NCBI GenBank assembly: GCA_029821215.1
Contig: JALGTV010000058.1
Coordinates: 1 to 7,474 of the forward strand
Direction: 5' to 3'
Source: Candidatus Zipacnadia bacterium
Lineage (GTDB): Bacteria; Armatimonadota; Zipacnadia; Zipacnadales; Zipacnadaceae
Length of the DNA: 7,474 nucleotides
Below the pieces are notes generated by a model that worked only from the letters and a program-made list of their open reading frames with translations, did not search any database and had not been told where the DNA came from. Every line of letters starts with the position of its first letter. The first letter of the stretch is position 1. This document shows, in pieces, positions 5,773 through 7,474 of this stretch. A program made the position numbers and the translations under genes.

Positions 5773-5827
5773 AAGCACGGCAACAGTCAGTTTTGAGGTC
5801 TAGGCGAACTGGTGGGAGACGAAGAGG
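5773..5827. other. Short convergent intergenic gap without a visible terminator
   Basis: These 55 bases separate the converging ends of the plus-strand oxidoreductase and the minus-strand comEA-like gene. I see no GC-rich hairpin followed by a T-run on either strand, so termination here may be Rho-dependent or the transcripts may overlap. Confidence 0.5.
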
Positions 5828-6529
5828 TCACTGCACAGCCGAAGTGCCTAAAGTCACGTATGGCTTGAGCAACTCAAAAGTTCGCGGGCCGATGCCTTCA
5901 ATCAGCATCAATTCCTCAATGCGCCGGAAGGGGCCGTAGCGAGCACGATAGGCCACGATCCGCCGCGCGATGACTGGCCCGATTCCGGGGACCCGCTCCA
6001 GGTCCTGTTGGGTGGCGGTGTTCAGGTTTACCAGTACAACTTGGCGCGATGGTGGCAGACCGCTATCCGCAGGCTGGGCAGGACGCTGAGTGGTGCGGGG
6101 AGCGGTGGGCTGAGCTGGTGGGGGGCTGGCCGCAGGAACAGGCTGGGATGGCGGTGGAGCAGAGGCTGGCTGAGGGGCAGAGGGTTCAGCAGGTATAGTC
6201 GGCACTACCACTTTCTGCCCATCCTCAAGTACTGCCGCCAGATTTACCTCCTCCTGGTCAGCCTGGCCAGTAAAGCCTCCGGCCTGCTGGATAGCCTCGT
6301 AGACCCGGGCTCCGGCCTGAAGCTGATACAGTCCGGGACGGTTCACCGCTCCGCCGACCTGCACCATTATGTAAGTAACCTGTTGGATAGGAGAGGGAGG
6401 CTGATAGATGTTGGTAGGCAGCGGCGAAGGTGCACTACTACGGGCGACGAAGATATACGCGCCACTGCCCCCCAGAGTGACTATTGCCAGGGCCAGAATT
6501 ACCTTTTGAATAGTCGTCAGTTCCAGCAA
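5828..6529 (-). CDS. ComEA-like membrane-anchored DNA-binding protein (SLBB plus helix-hairpin-helix)
   Basis: ComEA proteins bind double-stranded DNA outside the membrane and feed the ComEC channel in natural transformation. The 233-aa product has a single N-terminal transmembrane segment (about 7-29) that orients the rest outside. An SLBB domain follows (about 54-112, VQVGGAVNRPGLYQL...VVVP), then a 50-residue Pro/Ala-rich linker (about 113-162). The C-terminal tandem helix-hairpin-helix region (about 167-226) contains VNLNTATQQDLERVPGIGP and LIEGIGPRTFELL, whose GIG loops contact the DNA backbone. The start is a TTG at 6529 with GGGAGG 10 nt upstream; no in-frame ATG or GTG lies between the leuS stop and this point. 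It begins 30 nt after the leuS stop and is probably cotranscribed. No comEC is visible, and it ends 55 nt from the convergent oxidoreductase, so a competence role is inferred from family only. Confidence 0.9.
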   Translation of the reverse strand: MLELTTIQKVILALAIVTLGGSGAYIFVARSSAPSPLPTNIYQPPSPIQQVTYIMVQVGGAVNRPGLYQLQAGARVYEAIQQAGGFTGQADQEEVNLAAVLEDGQKVVVPTIPAEPSAPQPASAPPPSQPVPAASPPPAQPTAPRTTQRPAQPADSGLPPSRQVVLVNLNTATQQDLERVPGIGPVIARRIVAYRARYGPFRRIEELMLIEGIGPRTFELLKPYVTLGTSAVQ

Positions 6530-6559
6530 CGCTCTGCCGCCTCCCGGCGCGAGCAGTGA

Positions 6560-7474
6560 TCATTGGGCGACAATATTTATCAGCTTCCCCGGGACAGGAA
6601 TTATCTTCTGAATATCCTTATCCTGGATATGGCGCTGCACCGCCTCCGAAGCCAGGGCCAGTTCCTGCGCGATGGCCATATCTGTTCCCGCCGGCACTTG
6701 CAACTTATCGCGAACCTTGCCATTGACCTGTACTACGATGGTTATTTGCTCTTCGGCGGCCATTTGCTCGTCGGCCAGCGGCCACTGTTGCTCAAAAGTT
6801 GTATCTGGCAGGCCCAAGCGCTCCCATAGTTCGTCGGCAATATGGGGAGCCAGCGGTGAAAGCAGCACCAGCAATGTCTGGATACTCTCACTGAATACCG
6901 CACATCCGGTAATGTCGTCATCTTGAACTTCCTGGGCAAAAGGCAACAGCTCATTAGTCAGTTCCATCAAGGCACTGACAGTGGTATTCAGCCCCATCTG
7001 CTCAATATCCTGGGTCACCGCCATAATCGTTTGGTGAGTTTTGCGACGTATGGCCCGCTGCTGGTCATTTAGGCTATTGGCCAGCATGGTGGGACGGGCG
7101 TCCCGCCCGTCAGCACTAGTTGTCAGGCGAGACGCCTGACCTACTAAATGCGCAGGCCAATCAGCCCTAAACTTCGCCTGGTTCTCAGTCGCCAGCCGCC
7201 ATACCCGCTGGAGGAACCGGTGGGCCCCTTCCACGCCCTGGTCACTCCACTCCGCGTCCTGGTCGGGCGGCCCGACGAACAGGATAAACACCCGCCCCGT
7301 ATCAGTGCCATAGTGCTGATTTATCTCGTCAGGAGTCACCACGTTGCCCTTGGACTTGCTCATCTTGGCGCCGTCTTTGTATATCATTCCCTGGGTAAAT
7401 AGCTCCGAGAATGGTTCGGGAAAACTCACATAACCCAGATCGTAGAGGACCTTGGTGATGAACCGGGCATATAG
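6560..7474 (-). CDS. leuS: Leucyl-tRNA synthetase, C-terminal part (5' end outside window)
   Basis: LeuRS charges tRNA-Leu with leucine. The visible 304 residues begin in the catalytic domain (LYARFITKVLYDLGY) and include the class I signature KMSKS in GAKMSKSKGNVV (about residues 36-47 of the visible part). Conserved PDEINQHYGTD and DAEWSDQGVEGAHRFL follow. Then come the helical anticodon-binding domain and the C-terminal domain (QVNGKVRDKLQVP, ending LINIVAQ). The reading frame is open to the window edge; the GTG at 7429 is an internal valine codon, not a start. Between the catalytic and anticodon-binding domains, 19 codons (7144-7088) come from a hairpin repeat inserted in frame (VGQASRLTTSADGRDARPT). 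The stop at 6560 is followed 30 nt later by the comEA-like gene. All other motifs look intact, so the enzyme is probably functional. Confidence 0.95.
   Translation of the reverse strand, partial: LYARFITKVLYDLGYVSFPEPFSELFTQGMIYKDGAKMSKSKGNVVTPDEINQHYGTDTGRVFILFVGPPDQDAEWSDQGVEGAHRFLQRVWRLATENQAKFRADWPAHLVGQASRLTTSADGRDARPTMLANSLNDQQRAIRRKTHQTIMAVTQDIEQMGLNTTVSALMELTNELLPFAQEVQDDDITGCAVFSESIQTLLVLLSPLAPHIADELWERLGLPDTTFEQQWPLADEQMAAEEQITIVVQVNGKVRDKLQVPAGTDMAIAQELALASEAVQRHIQDKDIQKIIPVPGKLINIVAQ
7088..7144. repeat. Double-hairpin repeat inserted in frame in leuS
   Basis: Two perfect hairpins lie 10 nt apart: GACGGGCG-TCC-CGCCCGTC (7093-7111) and GTCAGGCG-AGA-CGCCTGAC (7122-7140), each with an 8-bp stem and 3-nt loop. 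The second is followed by CTAC (7141-7144), the same tail seen on hairpins in the MITE-like elements. The unit spans 57 nt, exactly 19 codons, and is read through as VGQASRLTTSADGRDARPT on the minus strand. Confidence 0.8.

Overview
This is a bacterial chromosomal window of moderately high G+C, dominated by housekeeping translation genes on the minus strand. The gene order rpmE, DUF1385/YqhQ, prfA, prmC, yrdC (tsaC-like), with leuS and a comEA-like gene nearby, suggests Chloroflexota, perhaps Dehalococcoidia. Firmicutes carry a similar order, so the taxon is an inference of about 50% confidence. The dispersed hairpin repeats (GGCAAGCTCAGGAC-type and stem-loop-CTAC modules) fit repeat-rich environmental Chloroflexota.

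Layout from high to low coordinates, which is the direction of transcription for most genes. The 3' part of leuS (window edge to 6560) carries a 57-nt in-frame hairpin repeat inside its coding sequence. A comEA-like DNA-binding protein (6529-5828) follows 30 nt later and probably shares its transcript. A plus-strand Gfo/Idh/MocA oxidoreductase (about 4765-5772) stands alone between the minus-strand blocks. Its sigma70-type promoter has nine consecutive C residues in the -35/-10 spacer. Back to back with it is a strong promoter for the minus-strand operon rpmE (4549) - DUF1385 (4196) - prfA (3196) - prmC (2114) - yrdC (847). The prfA start overlaps the end of DUF1385, and prfA/prmC overlap by GTGA, so these genes look translationally coupled. 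Functionally, prfA makes RF1, PrmC methylates the RF1 GGQ glutamine, L31 is ribosomal, and the YrdC-domain protein makes the threonylcarbamoyl-AMP used for tRNA t6A.

The most notable region is 1-1235. A 373-bp non-coding, MITE-like element (858-1230) sits between prmC and yrdC. It has 12-bp perfect terminal inverted repeats (GAGACTGTTGCA) and a 5-bp target duplication (TAAGT). Removing it gives a junction where the prmC stop lies only 4 nt before the yrdC ATG, so the insertion split a tightly coupled gene pair while preserving the prmC TAG stop. The yrdC gene downstream is frameshifted near its 3' end: the conserved C-terminal tail continues intact in another frame to 207. A second copy of the element, cut by the window start, ends at 179, so yrdC is bracketed by two directly oriented copies. 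The elements are built from modular hairpins, and one hairpin class also occurs inside leuS.

I see no tRNA, rRNA, CRISPR, complete transposase gene or phage gene.
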